This document shows positions 5,903 through 6,075 of a stretch of 6,075 nucleotides of DNA, in pieces. The notes beneath the pieces are model-generated. The model was not told the origin of the DNA. It worked only from the letters and a program-made list of their open reading frames with translations, and did no database searches. Both the position numbers and the translations under genes were made by a program. Each line of letters starts with the position of its first letter. The stretch's first letter is position 1. Origin of the DNA: Betaproteobacteria bacterium (lineage in GTDB: Bacteria; Pseudomonadota; Gammaproteobacteria; Burkholderiales; SG8-39); assembly GCA_011391295.1 (NCBI GenBank), contig JAABQT010000108.1, positions 1 to 6,075 on the forward strand. Direction: 5' to 3'.

Positions 5903-6075
5903 TCAAAAATTCCTCTGGAACCACTCGCGCATCCTTCCCAGGACCGCGCGCACTGAACCGTCCTGCCGCGACAGCTGCCCCTGCCTGACCTGCTGCACGC
6001 CCTCCAGCAGCAGCCCCACCGCCGTGGCGTAGCGCGCGTTGCGCACCACGTCTGCAAGGCCACCGGAGTACTTCG
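5903..6075 (-). CDS. ftsA: FtsA, actin-like division protein (C-terminal 56 residues only)
   Basis: FtsA tethers FtsZ filaments to the inner membrane and recruits later division proteins. Only the last 56 codons are in the window; the rest lies beyond the right edge. The visible part starts KYSGGLADVVRNARYATAVG, which matches the last strand and helix of the actin-like fold. It ends with the membrane-targeting amphipathic helix VLGRMREWFQRNF, joined by a short polar linker (about RQGQLSRQDGS). The stop is TGA at 5905-5903. The assignment rests on this C-terminal pattern and on ftsZ lying 30 bp downstream. Confidence 0.95.
   Translation of the reverse strand, partial: KYSGGLADVVRNARYATAVGLLLEGVQQVRQGQLSRQDGSVRAVLGRMREWFQRNF

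Overview
The window carries the distal end of a division and cell wall (dcw) cluster and the secA region next to it, from a G+C-rich Gram-negative bacterium that is almost certainly a betaproteobacterium. The evidence is the gene order ftsA-ftsZ-lpxC-(small membrane ORF)-dciA-M23 peptidase-secA, an LpxC (so an LPS outer membrane), and SecA, LpxC and FtsZ N-termini of betaproteobacterial type. Genus and order cannot be fixed from this sequence alone.

Reading the minus strand from right to left: ftsA enters at the right edge as its last 56 codons. A 30-bp gap with a strong Shine-Dalgarno leads to complete ftsZ. A 102-bp gap with an extended -10 promoter candidate leads to complete lpxC. A 61-codon two-helix membrane ORF abuts the lpxC stop codon directly (TAG then GTG). 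After an interval occupied on the other strand by dciA come a membrane-anchored M23 (LytM) endopeptidase with a TTG start and a good SD, an 87-bp gap with a hairpin and a second extended -10, and secA, which is cut by the left edge after 670 codons. The only plus-strand gene is dciA (DUF721), the loader of the replicative helicase. It is head-to-head with the M23 gene (27-bp gap) and tail-to-tail with the small membrane ORF (74-bp overlap).

The genes cover septum assembly (FtsA, FtsZ), the committed step of lipid A synthesis (LpxC), murein remodelling (M23), protein export (SecA) and replication initiation (DciA). No mobile element, RNA gene, CRISPR array or foreign island is visible. The gene content is conserved core. 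The points worth a second look concern architecture: the antisense overlap in which codon bias favours the membrane ORF over the dciA tail, the undescribed small membrane protein coupled to lpxC, the lack of an obvious M23 promoter (so a transcript may run antisense through dciA), an A+T-rich patch inside dciA, and the SD-less, hairpin-bearing secA start.
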